This document shows positions 15,944 through 24,257 of a stretch of DNA of 64,000 nt, in pieces. Under the pieces are notes generated by a model. That model was not told where the DNA came from. It was given only the letters and a program-made list of their open reading frames with translations, and made no database searches. Numbering within the stretch: position 1 is the first letter of the stretch; each line of letters begins with the position of its first letter. The DNA lies in NCBI RefSeq assembly GCF_003148495.1, contig NZ_QGGH01000014.1, positions 82,172-146,171 on the forward strand. The letters run 5' to 3'. The DNA is from Mesorhizobium loti (GTDB lineage Bacteria; Pseudomonadota; Alphaproteobacteria; Rhizobiales; Rhizobiaceae). Both the position numbers and the translations under genes were made by a program.

Positions 15944-16365
15944 TGAGCGACAAGGTCCACCATGATGGCGATAGACTAATAGTCGAAGCGGCCGGCGCCA
16001 TCATCGTTCGCAATGGTGGCATCATCCGAGCAGAAGCAGGCGCCGTCATCGACATGCCTGAGCAGGTTGAGTTCTTCGCCGGCACGACGTTCACCCTGTC
16101 GCCGCGCGAGCGCTGGGTGCGAACCACGAGCAGCAGCCCTGTGTCGATCGTTGTGCCGCCTTACTCGGCAGTGCCGTTCCCGCCTGGCACAGTACGCACC
16201 GTGCTGCAGGGCGGCACCGGCCAAGTGACGTTCGTTGGCGGTGATGGCGTGACCGTAAACTCTCCGGAGACGCTGTCGATCGCCAAGCGGTATGCCACCG
16301 CGATGGTAGTGGCGACCGAGACGCGGGACGTCTGGGATCTGATCGGCTACCTCGAGGCAGCGTGA
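15943..16365 (+). CDS. Hypothetical structural-region protein, 140 aa
   Basis: Starts in a TAATG overlap with the protease. The sequence is rich in beta-strand-forming residues and Gly (GAIIVRNGGIIRAEAGAVID; VRTVLQGGTGQVTFVGGDGV), resembling capsid-decoration or head-completion proteins in composition. No firm family. Its position right after capsid and protease makes a role in the head plausible. Confidence 0.6.
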   Translation: MSDKVHHDGDRLIVEAAGAIIVRNGGIIRAEAGAVIDMPEQVEFFAGTTFTLSPRERWVRTTSSSPVSIVVPPYSAVPFPPGTVRTVLQGGTGQVTFVGGDGVTVNSPETLSIAKRYATAMVVATETRDVWDLIGYLEAA

Positions 16366-16378
16366 TTGCAACCTGGGG

Positions 16379-16508
16379 TAGCCGGTCATCGACGCAAAAC
16401 AAGGCGGACGCTTGCAACCGCTTCGGATCTCAGCGTTAGTGCTAATACAGGTTTTCCTCACGCGTGCGCGCAAGCACGCGCGAAGGCTACCCCTAGCCGG
16501 TCATCGAC
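16379..16508. repeat. Direct repeat pair and hairpin between head and tape-measure genes
   Basis: TAGCCGGTCATCGAC occurs at 16379-16393 and 16494-16508, flanking a hairpin CGCGTGC (16461-16467) / GCACGCG (16474-16480). The whole 249-bp gap (16366-16614) is otherwise non-coding. The two repeats could mark a deletion junction where other structural genes were lost, or could be regulatory. Confidence 0.4.
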
Positions 16509-16614
16509 CTAAAACCAGGTTTACCCCTTAGACCGATGGGTCCCTTAGTCTTGCTAAAGCGGTAGAAAAAAAGTTTTTGTGGGATTTTTGCCCGTAACAA
16601 TTTCGGAGAATTCA

Positions 16615-16965
16615 ATGAACACCGCACGCGAAATGCTCGCTACGGCGCATAAATCCATGACCAAAACTGTGATTGCTGCCCACGCACTCGACATGGCTGA
16701 CGAACTCCAGCGCATGCGCTCCGCCTTCGGCAACGCGCTCGAAGGCTTGAATGCCGCCGCTGCCGCGGTCGGTTCGTTTGAAGAGCTTGTTCGCATTTTG
16801 AAGGCTGACATCCGAACCGCCAGCAATCTCTTCCAGAGCGGCAGGAAACGCGCAGCGCGAGAACTGTTGTTGAGGATGGCGGCCACCCCTGACTTGGACC
16901 AGATCAACTTGCCGATGCACCATGTGGAATGGTCCACGGACATTTTCGAACCGCAGGCTCACTAA
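16615..16965 (+). CDS. Hypothetical protein upstream of tape measure, 116 aa
   Basis: Start chosen at 16615 behind a CGGAG ribosome binding site. Mostly helical: MNTAREMLATAHKSMTKTVI, then HALDMADELQRMRSAFGNAL, with a conserved-looking tail (LPMHHVEWSTDIFEPQAH). It ends 2 bp before the tape-measure start, the position tail-assembly chaperones occupy in tailed phages, but no slippery frameshift site or known chaperone motif is visible. Confidence 0.55.
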   Translation: MNTAREMLATAHKSMTKTVIAAHALDMADELQRMRSAFGNALEGLNAAAAAVGSFEELVRILKADIRTASNLFQSGRKRAARELLLRMAATPDLDQINLPMHHVEWSTDIFEPQAH

Positions 16966-16967
16966 CC

Positions 16968-19896
16968 ATGGCCGACGAAGTCATAGTTACAGAATTGACC
17001 ATCGATTCGCGCGGTGCCGAAGCCGGCTCTGCCGCCTATGTCAAAGCGATGAAGACGGCGCAGGCCGCCTATGACAAGGCGATGGATAGCGCCAACGCCG
17101 CAACCGAGGCTGTCGCAAAGCAGACCACGGTCATGACTGGCGCCGCGGGCTCGATCTCGTCCACAGCCAAGGCTTGGGACCGCTTCAAGGCCAGCGTAGA
17201 TCCAGTCTTTGCAGCGACCCAGCGCATGGAACGCGCTCTGATCACCGCTGATGCCGCAGCCAAGAAACTCGGCGTCGACCAGGTTGAAATCAACCGGGTT
17301 ATGGATCTCGCCCGCACTAAGCACCTCGGTACCGCTGTCGCCGTCGAGGAAGGCGCGCGAGCGGCGACTATGGGCGCCACTCAATGGGCATCGCTAGGCC
17401 ACGCTGCGCGCTCTGCAGCCGAAAGCATAGCCATGGGTCAGTCGCCCATGATGGTGATGACCCAGCAGGCCAACCATCTATCCTACGCCATGAGCGGGCC
17501 GCAGGGCCTCATTGCCGCATCGGCAGGTGTGCGCGCTGCGTTCGGAACCTGGCTGACCACGTTGCCTGGCATGCTCTCCACGGCAGGCGTAGCTGCTGTA
17601 GCAGCAGTTGCCGTCTACATGGCTGCTACCCGCGAGAAGATTCTGTCAGTTGATGAGATTCTTGAGGGCCATAAGAAACTGCTCGATGAGGTGGCAAACA
17701 CCTACCCGCATCTTACCGAGGCCCTGAAGAAATACGCGGACGAGGCCGCAAAGCTTCCCGGCTCCGTCATTGCCGCCGACGCAAAGACCCAAATCGAAAA
17801 CGATCAACGGTCTTTGGCAGCATCCTTGGACCATCTTAAGGTGGATCTGCGCGACTTGGCCAGGGCGTCTGATGTGGTCGGCAGCTCTGGTGCAGAGGCA
17901 TTTGGCAAGATCGCAGATGAGATCGATGCCGGAAACGTCAATGTCGACAAGCTGGTGGCATCTGTCGGCGACCTGCGCCTCAACCCTGATTTGACGCCAG
18001 ATGCGCACCATTTTGCCGACGGACTTCAGGCCGCGGTCAACGAGGTGAAAAAGCTCCAGGACATTCTCGACAAAGACCAAGGCATCAAGAGAATTGGTCC
18101 CGACGGCCAGAAGGCTACACAAACGCTTGCCGAGGTTTCTGCCGGCTTCAAGGACGTCTCCGCCAAGGCCGGCAATGCAGACGCGACTATCGCCAAGCTG
18201 TTCGGAGATGCCAGCGCTGGCGCCTCCAGCGGATTCGGCGTGAGCAAGTCCCTGCAGTCAACCCTGGGTCAATTCGAACAGATCGACCAGGCCGTCCAAC
18301 ACGCCAGGCAGGACCAGTTGCAGGGCATGCTTAGCCTCGAGCAGCAGTATCGGAACACCACCACGCAGGTCGACCTTTTGAAGCAGGCCATCGCCACGGC
18401 AGGCAGCAAGGCGAATATGGCTGCTTTCTTCGATGACACCTCCAAAATCAAGGACGCCAGCGCCGAGATCGACCGCGCCACGTCAACCGTGACCAAGCTG
18501 TTCGATGCGCTCAATACCGGCGGGACGAGCGTTCAGAACGTCTATGCCGGCCTCGACATGGTGCGGCAAGACGCTCATTCAGGACGGCTTCGGTGTCGAC
18601 GCCGTCAACAAGTTCATCGACTCTCTCGTCCGTACGCGGATGCAGTTGGACGCGGACGTTACCGGCGCCAAGCAGTTGAACGCCACGATTCAGGCAATCA
18701 AGAATCGTACTGTTACCATCACGGTTGTCACGCAACAGGTGGGGTCTGGAACTAAGTCGACCTATGATGTCGGCACCACTGGCGGCATCGGCGTTACGCG
18801 TTATGGCGGCGGTACAGGCCCATCGATGTCTGCCTATTCAGTGCCCAGCACGGGCTATGGCAGCATGGGCGGCAGTGGCGATGCAGGCTCGAGCACGGTA
18901 GGAGTTACGCGGTTTTCCAGTGAAGGCCCTTGGGAGAACCCCTACGGCGCCACGGCCAACGAATGGTCAAAGCTCTCCGCCCAGAACAAGCAGGACATCT
19001 ACAACGGGACGACCGACTACGCACATATCCTATACCCGGATTATTATCGCGCATCAGGCGGCCCGATCTCTCCCGGATCTCCGTATTGGGTCGGCGAAAA
19101 AGGCCCAGAACTCGTCGTGCCATCTGGTTCCGCTACCGTAATACCTCACAGCCAATCGATGGCGCTGGCCACGTCATCGCAAAACCCGGCCGATCAGGAC
19201 AAGCTCGTCGCCGCCATTACCGACACATCTACCAACACCAAGAAAACTGCGCAGATCCTCGACGACATCAAGACGACAGGATCGGCTAGCGGTTCCGGGC
19301 TATCATCTGGCGGTGGTTCATCTGGCGGTGGCCTATCGACTGGTGGTGCTGGAGGCAACGAACAGTTCCTGCAATATATGGCAGCGCTGAGGACCGCAGC
19401 AGCTAATTTCGCGGCTGCCGGCATCGTTGGCGGTGGCAACATCGGCTATGGCTCGCAAGGGCTTGGGGCAACCCCGGAACAGATCGCGTTTAACGCTGTC
19501 TATGGCGGCGTGTCGGCAGTCGGTAGCCCCGGCGCCAATCAATATGAAAATACGCTGGCGCAGACTGCAGCAGACCGCGTTGCTACTGAAGCCAGGAGGC
19601 ACAAGGCCGTCTACGGCTTTGCGCCAGGCGGCATGATCGGTGGCGATTCCCGCGATACCCAGAAGGTCGAGTTCTTCAAGCGACCCTCTGAAAAGGTGAT
19701 CATCGCCGATAACGATCAGATCAGCGATCAGCGCAGCGGGTCGTCTGGCGGTGGTGGCGGCCAGCGGCCGATCGTCATCAACCAGACACACAACTGGAAT
19801 GGCAACGCACCGCCTTCGAAGGAAAGCCAAGCCGCTATCCGCGCGAACACCGCTGCCGGCATCCGTGACGCTTTGAGGTCCGTCAATGGTCGATAA
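16968..19896 (+). pseudogene. Tail tape-measure-like gene split by a one-base frameshift
   Basis: Two overlapping frames together encode about 975 aa. The first (from 16968) has long helical, Ala-rich repeats, a hydrophobic segment (AGVAAVAAVAVYMAATREKI) and GQSPMMVMTQQANHLSYAMS. The second carries the C-terminal tape-measure signatures YWVGEKGPELVVPSGSATVI and FAPGGMIGGDSRDTQKVEFF. At 18561-18570 the frame changes: removing one G from the CGG at 18564-18566 joins DMVR directly to KTLIQDGFGVDAVN. Tape-measure genes are not known for programmed shifts here, so this is a mutation or a sequencing error. Length fits a siphovirus-type tail ruler, yet no other tail gene is present. Confidence 0.8.
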
Positions 19897-19963
19897 AATG
19901 GCCGCCAGGCTCGCCTTCATGCTCTCCGCTGGCGTCGTGTTGGCGCTGGCGTGGCATTTCTAG
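19886..19963 (+). CDS. Very small hydrophobic ORF overlapping the tape-measure stop
   Basis: A 25-aa frame (MVDKMAARLAFMLSAGVVLA, then LAWHF) starting inside the tape-measure stop region (overlap 11 bp). It would form one membrane segment. Too short to call with confidence; a membrane-active phage peptide is possible. Confidence 0.3.
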   Translation: MVDKMAARLAFMLSAGVVLALAWHF

Positions 19964-20250
19964 GGATCGTCGGGGCTTGCCCTGGCGCCGCCGCTGACCA
20001 CGGATGTACTGGCAGCGGCGGGTCGGCCGGTGATGGCAAGATTCGGAAGGCCAGGATCAGCGAAGGCGAAAAGCGGGCGGCTTGATAAGTTGCGAACAGC
20101 CCCGGCCGACCCTCACCGTTTGCGATATAATCCGAGAAAATTCAGCAGGGGTGAATTTTTTGGCCAAATTTCCAAGCTGCGGTATTGCATTTTAAAGGAT
20201 CTCACGGCGTATGCTGCCACAACGAAAAATGATGGGGGACTCGGGCTGCA
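19964..20250 (+). other. Non-coding gap before the TIGR04255 cassette
   Basis: A 287-bp stretch with no convincing gene. It includes an AT-rich hairpin AAAATTCA (20137-20144) / TGAATTTT (20152-20159) running into T residues, which could terminate the structural operon. The region after it is visibly less GC-rich than the flanks, and promoter-like AT-rich sequence lies at about 20125-20200. Confidence 0.35.
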
Positions 20251-21063
20251 ATGGTTGAACGCGACGAATTCTTTCCGAATTCCGAGCGCGTAATTTACGC
20301 AAGGTCGCCATTGGTCCAGGTAATCTGCCAGATTCGTTTTCCGAAAATACTCCGCATCGAGGCCAGCCCGCCTGCCGATTTTCAGGACGAGGTTCGGAAT
20401 CTTTATCCGATAGTCGAGCAGCAGCTGCCGCCGGGGATGCAAGATCTGCCGCCCGAGGTGGCAAAAATGCTCGGTGCCGCCGGCCCGCAAAAATCGCAAT
20501 ACCAGTTTTTGTCACAGGACAGGGCAACAACGATTGCTTTGGCACCAGACGCCCTGTCTGTTACCTCGTCTAACTACAGCAGATGGGAAGATTTTGAAGC
20601 CCCTGTCAAACTGGCGATTGATGCGCTGAGCAACATATATAAGCCAAGTTTTCTCACGAGAATCGGCCTTCGATACCAAAATGCAGTGGTGCCCGCCGAT
20701 TTTGGCATCGAAGGATCGCCTTGGGCGGCGCTGTTGAGCAAGAACATTCTCGGCGGGTTGGCCCACCCTGGTTTCTCGAATGACCGAATTACTGAAGCTT
20801 TCAGCGTCGTTAGAGCGATGCTCCCTGGCCAGCAAGAAGGCATTCTTTTACAGCACGGCCTCGGACAACGTGAAAACGGACCCGACAAAGCCTACGTATT
20901 TGATATAGACTGCTACACGGAGAAGCAGAATGACGTCGCTAGTACGCATTCCCATCTGCGAAGATTCAACGCTCGGGCGAGATACGCCTTCCGGTGGTGC
21001 ATTTCCGACTTTCTTCATGACACACTTGGACCACAGCCCGTCGCTGAAATGGTCCGTCACTGA
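20251..21063 (+). CDS. TIGR04255 family protein
   Basis: A 270-aa protein matching the sporadically distributed TIGR04255 pattern: an N-terminal YARSPLVQVICQIRFPKILR, a central DALSVTSSNYSRWEDFEAPV, the SFLTRIGLRYQNAVV strand, and a C-terminal helix ending in FLHDTLGPQPVAEM. The family's function is unestablished. Its patchy distribution and location in mobile elements suggest an accessory, possibly defensive role. Lower GC than the element's phage-like part points to separate acquisition. It overlaps the next frame, as in an operon. Confidence 0.75.
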   Translation: MVERDEFFPNSERVIYARSPLVQVICQIRFPKILRIEASPPADFQDEVRNLYPIVEQQLPPGMQDLPPEVAKMLGAAGPQKSQYQFLSQDRATTIALAPDALSVTSSNYSRWEDFEAPVKLAIDALSNIYKPSFLTRIGLRYQNAVVPADFGIEGSPWAALLSKNILGGLAHPGFSNDRITEAFSVVRAMLPGQQEGILLQHGLGQRENGPDKAYVFDIDCYTEKQNDVASTHSHLRRFNARARYAFRWCISDFLHDTLGPQPVAEMVRH

Positions 21064-21349
21064 TCACGGGATTGGATCTCAGGCAAACTTCGTGACGAAC
21101 ATTGAGGTCACTGGACGCGCAAGCAATTTGCCTATCTCCGCAGCTTACAGAGCGGTCTGCCTTTATGTCTTGGGGCAGTTGCGCGGGACCGCCCTTCGCG
21201 AGGCATGCGAGGCACTCAGTGGCATCTACGAGTTCGAGCAAGCTAGGCTCGCGGTAGATCGGAGGCCCGTTATCGATCAGCCGCAGAAACGCGTGATGGC
21301 AAAGAATGTTCGGCGGGTCGAACGTCAACCGCTTACCTTCACAGACTGA
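21017..21349 (+). CDS. Small partner protein of TIGR04255 gene, 110 aa
   Basis: The frame overlaps the end of the TIGR04255 gene by 47 bp. MTHLDHSPSLKWSVTDHGIG is the most likely start; an earlier ATG at 20930 would overlap by 134 bp. The C-terminal half has AAYRAVCLYVLGQLRGTALR and a basic tail (QPQKRVMAKNVRRVERQ). No known family. The tight arrangement suggests co-expression with its neighbours. Confidence 0.5.
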   Translation: MTHLDHSPSLKWSVTDHGIGSQANFVTNIEVTGRASNLPISAAYRAVCLYVLGQLRGTALREACEALSGIYEFEQARLAVDRRPVIDQPQKRVMAKNVRRVERQPLTFTD

Positions 21350-21357
21350 TTGGGCTG

Positions 21358-21963
21358 ATGACCGGGGGGGAGGTCGCTGTCCAGCTAACGTCGGGACCGT
21401 CGATATACGCGACGGTCGATCCAGAATTGGAGTTTCGCCAAGGCGAAATTATCTCTGGCATCGTTCAGTATCGCTACTATCCCGAGGACGGCAGCGTCGA
21501 AGAAATTCCCCACGCGTATGCCCTGATAGCGTCGCAAGATTGTGACCTTCTGCAGGATCATAATAGCAAAGCAGCAACTGGCGCGAGTCAGTTGAACAGC
21601 GTCTTGCTCTATGAAGCGCACGAAACCCCCATACTCCGTAGCCAAGTGGCCGGCAGCGATATCTGGAAGCGGATTGTTCAAAACAATGACGAGCGCTACC
21701 ACGCCTTGGAGGCTGCCCACGCGCGATTTGATCTCTCTAACGTTGGCCTGCCTGATCTGGTCGTCGATTTTCGACGGTTCTTTAGTATTTCAACGGCTGA
21801 CTTGGCAAAACAAATTCAGGCTGGCACGGCGGCGCGAAGGTGCCGCCTAGAGATGCCTTACCGCGAGCAGTTTCAGACACGGGCGGCATTTTATCTTCAA
21901 CGGGTCGGCGTCCCGGAGCCGCATAAGATTGCCAAAGTAGCGAGCCCTAATCAAACAGCGTGA
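21358..21963 (+). CDS. Hypothetical third protein of the TIGR04255 cassette, 201 aa
   Basis: Begins 8 bp after the preceding stop. The protein carries the motif ALIASQDCDLLQD near residue 60, reminiscent of a group of uncharacterised proteins with S-Q-x-C-D motifs, then NSVLLYEAHE and a conserved-looking C-terminal block (RRCRLEMPYREQFQTRAAFY). No catalytic family can be named. With the two upstream genes it forms a compact three-gene unit. Confidence 0.6.
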   Translation: MTGGEVAVQLTSGPSIYATVDPELEFRQGEIISGIVQYRYYPEDGSVEEIPHAYALIASQDCDLLQDHNSKAATGASQLNSVLLYEAHETPILRSQVAGSDIWKRIVQNNDERYHALEAAHARFDLSNVGLPDLVVDFRRFFSISTADLAKQIQAGTAARRCRLEMPYREQFQTRAAFYLQRVGVPEPHKIAKVASPNQTA

Positions 21964-22039
21964 AGGTTTCCGGCGAAGAGGCGTCCAGCAGGGGCCTTAC
22001 TCAAACGGAACCTAATATCTATGCGCAGATTATCGCGGC

Positions 22040-22261
22040 ATGAGCGCACGTGGAATCAACTTCCTGCACCGATGGCTGGCAAATAACGTCCCTGAGACGA
22101 CGAGGGCGGACGTCATCTCCGTTGACGAACTCACACACAAACTGATCGCGGACGCCAAAGCGCTTGGCATCAAGCGGGGCGAGATCGACGAGGAAGTGGA
22201 CAGCCTCTACCGGACCATCCTCGACGCGATTGTGCATTACGACCCTGGCTTGCCCGAATAG
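22040..22261 (+). CDS. DUF768 family protein
   Basis: A 73-aa protein: MSARGINFLHRWLANNVPET, then DVISVDELTHKLIADAKALG and a C-terminal DAIVHYDPGLPE. This is the DUF768 pattern, which I associate with Mesorhizobium. Function unknown. It supports a mesorhizobial host range for the element. Confidence 0.85.
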   Translation: MSARGINFLHRWLANNVPETTRADVISVDELTHKLIADAKALGIKRGEIDEEVDSLYRTILDAIVHYDPGLPE

Positions 22262-22336
22262 CTCTTGCCATCGAGATCGAGGCGAGGAATATAATCCTCC
22301 CGTTGCGGCGATCCCCCTCAAACGGAGTTCGCTACC

Positions 22337-22579
22337 ATGGCCAGATCAAAACCTTCCCAGCAGTTATCGCAAACCGAGATCGAGCGCTTCCTGGTGGCAG
22401 CGGAAGCGCTGCACCTAAGCATCATTAAGCCATTCATATCGCCCACATGCGATCACTACCGGGCTACGCGCGTCTTGCATGAGGTGCTGTTGAAAGCCGT
22501 GCGGGAAGTGACCGGGCAGGAAGTCGCGTTCATCCGGTGGAACACCACAGGACCGGTTAGACCGCCTACGGCACCTTGA
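22337..22579 (+). CDS. Hypothetical protein, 80 aa
   Basis: MARSKPSQQLSQTEIERFLV, then a helical core (RATRVLHEVLLKAVREVTGQ) and a Pro-rich tail. Preceded by a GGAG ribosome binding site about 8-10 bp before the ATG. No family recognised; it lies in a run of small rightward accessory genes. Confidence 0.55.
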   Translation: MARSKPSQQLSQTEIERFLVAAEALHLSIIKPFISPTCDHYRATRVLHEVLLKAVREVTGQEVAFIRWNTTGPVRPPTAP

Positions 22580-22663
22580 CGGAACATTAGCCATCTCTAA
22601 AGGTTGATGCGTGCGGTAGAGTGGTGCCCTCCATCGCTCTGCCGAAGATCGGGCCTCCGATCG

Positions 22664-22695
22664 GCCCGCGCTCTCTCAGAGGGGCGCGGGCTTTT
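22664..22695 (+). terminator. Rho-independent terminator
   Basis: Stem GCCCGCGC (22664-22671) / GCGCGGGC (22684-22691) with a 12-nt loop and four T residues, between the 80-aa and 57-aa genes. Confidence 0.8.
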
Positions 22696-22713
22696 GCCCT
22701 ACAGGGACGTGGG

Positions 22714-22887
22714 ATGGTAGATAGACCGGTCACAACTTACATCCTCAGCGTGTTCGACAAACCGCATTGGCGCACGATCCTGACCACCAAGGACAAGGCC
22801 GAAGCCGAGGCGCTTGAACAGGCCATGATTCAGGACGGAGTTAAGGTGCAGATTGAGGAGATCACGCCGAAGGTGAAGAAGCGGTAG
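22714..22887 (+). CDS. Hypothetical protein, 57 aa
   Basis: Start at 22714: MVDRPVTTYILSVFDKPHWR, with a helix KAEAEALEQAMIQDGVKVQI. Possible small alpha/beta fold. An in-frame start at 22621 would read through the terminator hairpin and is unlikely. Function unknown. Confidence 0.5.
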   Translation: MVDRPVTTYILSVFDKPHWRTILTTKDKAEAEALEQAMIQDGVKVQIEEITPKVKKR

Positions 22888-22905
22888 AGGGATACCTTCT
22901 CTACC
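22883..22905. terminator. Bidirectional hairpin between convergent small genes
   Basis: GGTAGAG (22883-22889) / CTCTACC (22899-22905). The hairpin overlaps the stop codons of both convergent genes (57-aa plus strand, 96-aa minus strand). Confidence 0.5.
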
Positions 22906-23191
22906 ATCCCTCATTCGTCTTCTTTGCCTGCTCGGCAAGCGGCGCCGCGATATGCTCATACTTGCGTCCGACCAGCATCATAGGAAAGCCAAGCAGGTTG
23001 GCGATGCCGCCGAGAAAAATCATCGCCCACGGCAAGCCTACGTGTTGATCGTAGGAAGAATTCGACATCTCGCTCAGGAGCCAAACATAGCAGAGCCCAC
23101 TGAAGATCGGGCCGCAAATGAACAGCCCCACTCCGACGTTCCCAACATCGGTAAAATCTTGGGTAGTCAGTATTTGGAACTTCGTCGTCAT
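22901..23191 (-). CDS. Small polytopic membrane protein, 96 aa
   Basis: ATG at 23191 follows a GAGGGA ribosome binding site; an in-frame GTG four codons earlier is less likely. Two hydrophobic segments are clear: VGLFICGPIFSGLCYVWLLS and PWAMIFLGGIANLLGFPMML, with a polar loop (SNSSYDQHVG) between them. It is the second gene of a leftward pair with the 54-aa protein. Function unknown; holin-like or toxin-like roles are possible but unsupported. Confidence 0.6.
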   Translation of the reverse strand: MTTKFQILTTQDFTDVGNVGVGLFICGPIFSGLCYVWLLSEMSNSSYDQHVGLPWAMIFLGGIANLLGFPMMLVGRKYEHIAAPLAEQAKKTNEGW

Positions 23192-23266
23192 TTTTTCCCT
23201 CACAAAGAGGAGAGCATCGCGCTGGCCTAGGGTAAACGCAAGCCGGCTCCACGAAGGGAGTTAGCC

Positions 23267-23431
23267 TCACCCCGCCAGCGCGCGTCCGACGGCAATCCCA
23301 ATTCCAATCGCCAAGCCTGTTGCGAGCTTGCCGCCAAGGTCGATAGCAATTGCGCCCACTGTGTCGCGCCAATCGGTGCTGCGGGGCGCCAGTGCCTTGG
23401 TGAGTTCATCGAAAGTACGATCGTGCTTCAT
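23267..23431 (-). CDS. Small glycine-zipper membrane peptide, 54 aa
   Basis: MKHDRTFDELTKALAPRSTD, then a hydrophobic Gly-rich segment (GAIAIDLGGKLATGLAIGIG, then IAVGRALAG). The GxxxG-like spacing favours helix packing in a membrane. The gene lies 76 bp upstream of the 96-aa membrane protein in the same direction and about 80 bp downstream (leftward) of the operator cluster at 23514-23582, which may control it. Confidence 0.5.
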   Translation of the reverse strand: MKHDRTFDELTKALAPRSTDWRDTVGAIAIDLGGKLATGLAIGIGIAVGRALAG

Positions 23432-23513
23432 AGACGCACCCCTTATCGCTCAGATACGTATGGATTCCACAAAATAACGGTGGAGTCCATATGGATTCTT
23501 GCAAGTAACAAAT

Positions 23514-23582
23514 AGGCGTTTTCGCATAAGTGAACTTGACTTGATAGGCGAAAACGCCTTGCGGTATTAGGCGAAAACGCCT
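23514..23582. promoter_or_regulatory. Cluster of AGGCG-AAAA-CGCCT operator palindromes
   Basis: Two perfect copies of the 14-bp palindrome AGGCGAAAACGCCT (23546-23559 and 23569-23582, 23-bp period) and one partial copy, AGGCGTTTTCGC (23514-23525). A variant lies in the spacer of the alpA promoter at 9330-9343. A -35-like TTGACT (23536-23541) precedes the middle copy. The surrounding 409 bp (23432-23840) hold no gene; they also contain the imperfect inverted repeat TGGATTCCAC (23461-23470) / GTGGAGTCCA (23480-23489). The site lies between the leftward membrane pair and the rightward gene at 23841. Confidence 0.7.
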
Positions 23583-23840
23583 TAACACACGAAATGTAAG
23601 AATAAAATTTCCTTATCCCCCTTGCGTTACTCCCGATTCTCGACCATGATTCAATGCAAGGGTAAGGGGTTACCTGCAAAACGGTCGAAGCAGCAGCGGA
23701 CCAAGATTCCTCTTGGCCGGGGTGGCAAGCCATGTCCAAGGCGAAGCGCCTAAAAGCTTGCCAGCGATCTCCAGTCGCCTCTCTCCCCCGGCAGCCGGGT
23801 CTTCCGGCATGGGCCTGGAGAGGCCAAACTGGAGAACTGA

Positions 23841-24135
23841 AATGAACGCTCATACCGCTATTGCCGAACAGCCAGCCGAGACATGGCGCTTCAAGCTAGG
23901 CCAGTGCATATCGCATAAAGACCAGGTGATGCCGTCGCTAGTCATGGGACGGGTTAGGACCACCAAAGGGCGCGAAGTTTACGGCGTGCGGTCCTTTATG
24001 AATGTGGATCTGAATAGGGATAGAATGATCCTGGCGGAGTCATTGGTGGACGTCGTGGTGGGCACGGCGCCGTGCCTAGAGTGCTTGCTGCATCAGACGG
24101 GGCTGTGTCCCGCATGTGGGCTGCCCGCCGCCTAA
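23841..24135 (+). CDS. Hypothetical protein with C-terminal zinc-ribbon-like motif, 97 aa
   Basis: ATG at 23841 has a GGAGA ribosome binding site. The N-terminal part is small and beta-rich (WRFKLGQCISHKDQVMPSLV; GRVRTTKGREVYGVRSFMN). The C-terminus has CLECLLHQTGLCPAC, a C-x2-C-x7-C-x2-C arrangement able to bind zinc. It is the last gene before attR. Function unknown; a DNA- or RNA-binding adaptor is conceivable. Confidence 0.6.
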
Positions 24136-24165
24136 AAACGCAATTCCCATATCGCCGACGATAAG

Positions 24166-24189
24166 AAGCCCGCCTCGCGCGGGCTTTTT
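24166..24189 (+). terminator. Rho-independent terminator
   Basis: AAGCCCGC (24166-24173) / GCGGGCTT (24179-24186) with a 5-nt loop; the T-run is TTTTT (24185-24189). Follows the last element gene. Confidence 0.9.
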
Positions 24190-24191
24190 GC

Positions 24192-24239
24192 ATGGTTAGG
24201 GCAGGGGTTATGATAACCCCTGAATATCAACCTAACCAT
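24192..24239. promoter_or_regulatory. Nested palindromes beside attR
   Basis: The outer inverted repeat ATGGTTAGG (24192-24200) / CCTAACCAT (24231-24239) encloses a 10-bp perfect palindrome CAGGGGTTAT-g-ATAACCCCTG (24202-24222). The core GGTTATGATAAC is identical to 8082-8093, and TGAATATC (24221-24228) is the inverse of GATATTCA at 8067-8074. This arrangement, 20 bp from the att core, suggests integrase-arm or excisionase binding sites. Confidence 0.55.
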
Positions 24240-24257
24240 TTGATTTCATTAGAGGTA

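Noticed and set aside
18500..18620. Programmed frameshift in the tape-measure gene
   Set aside because: No slippery heptamer at 18560-18570, and programmed shifts are known in the chaperone genes before the tape measure, not within it. Treated as mutation or error.
20930..21349. Earlier start (20930) for the small TIGR04255 partner
   Set aside because: Would overlap the TIGR04255 frame by 134 bp; the start at 21017 is more plausible.
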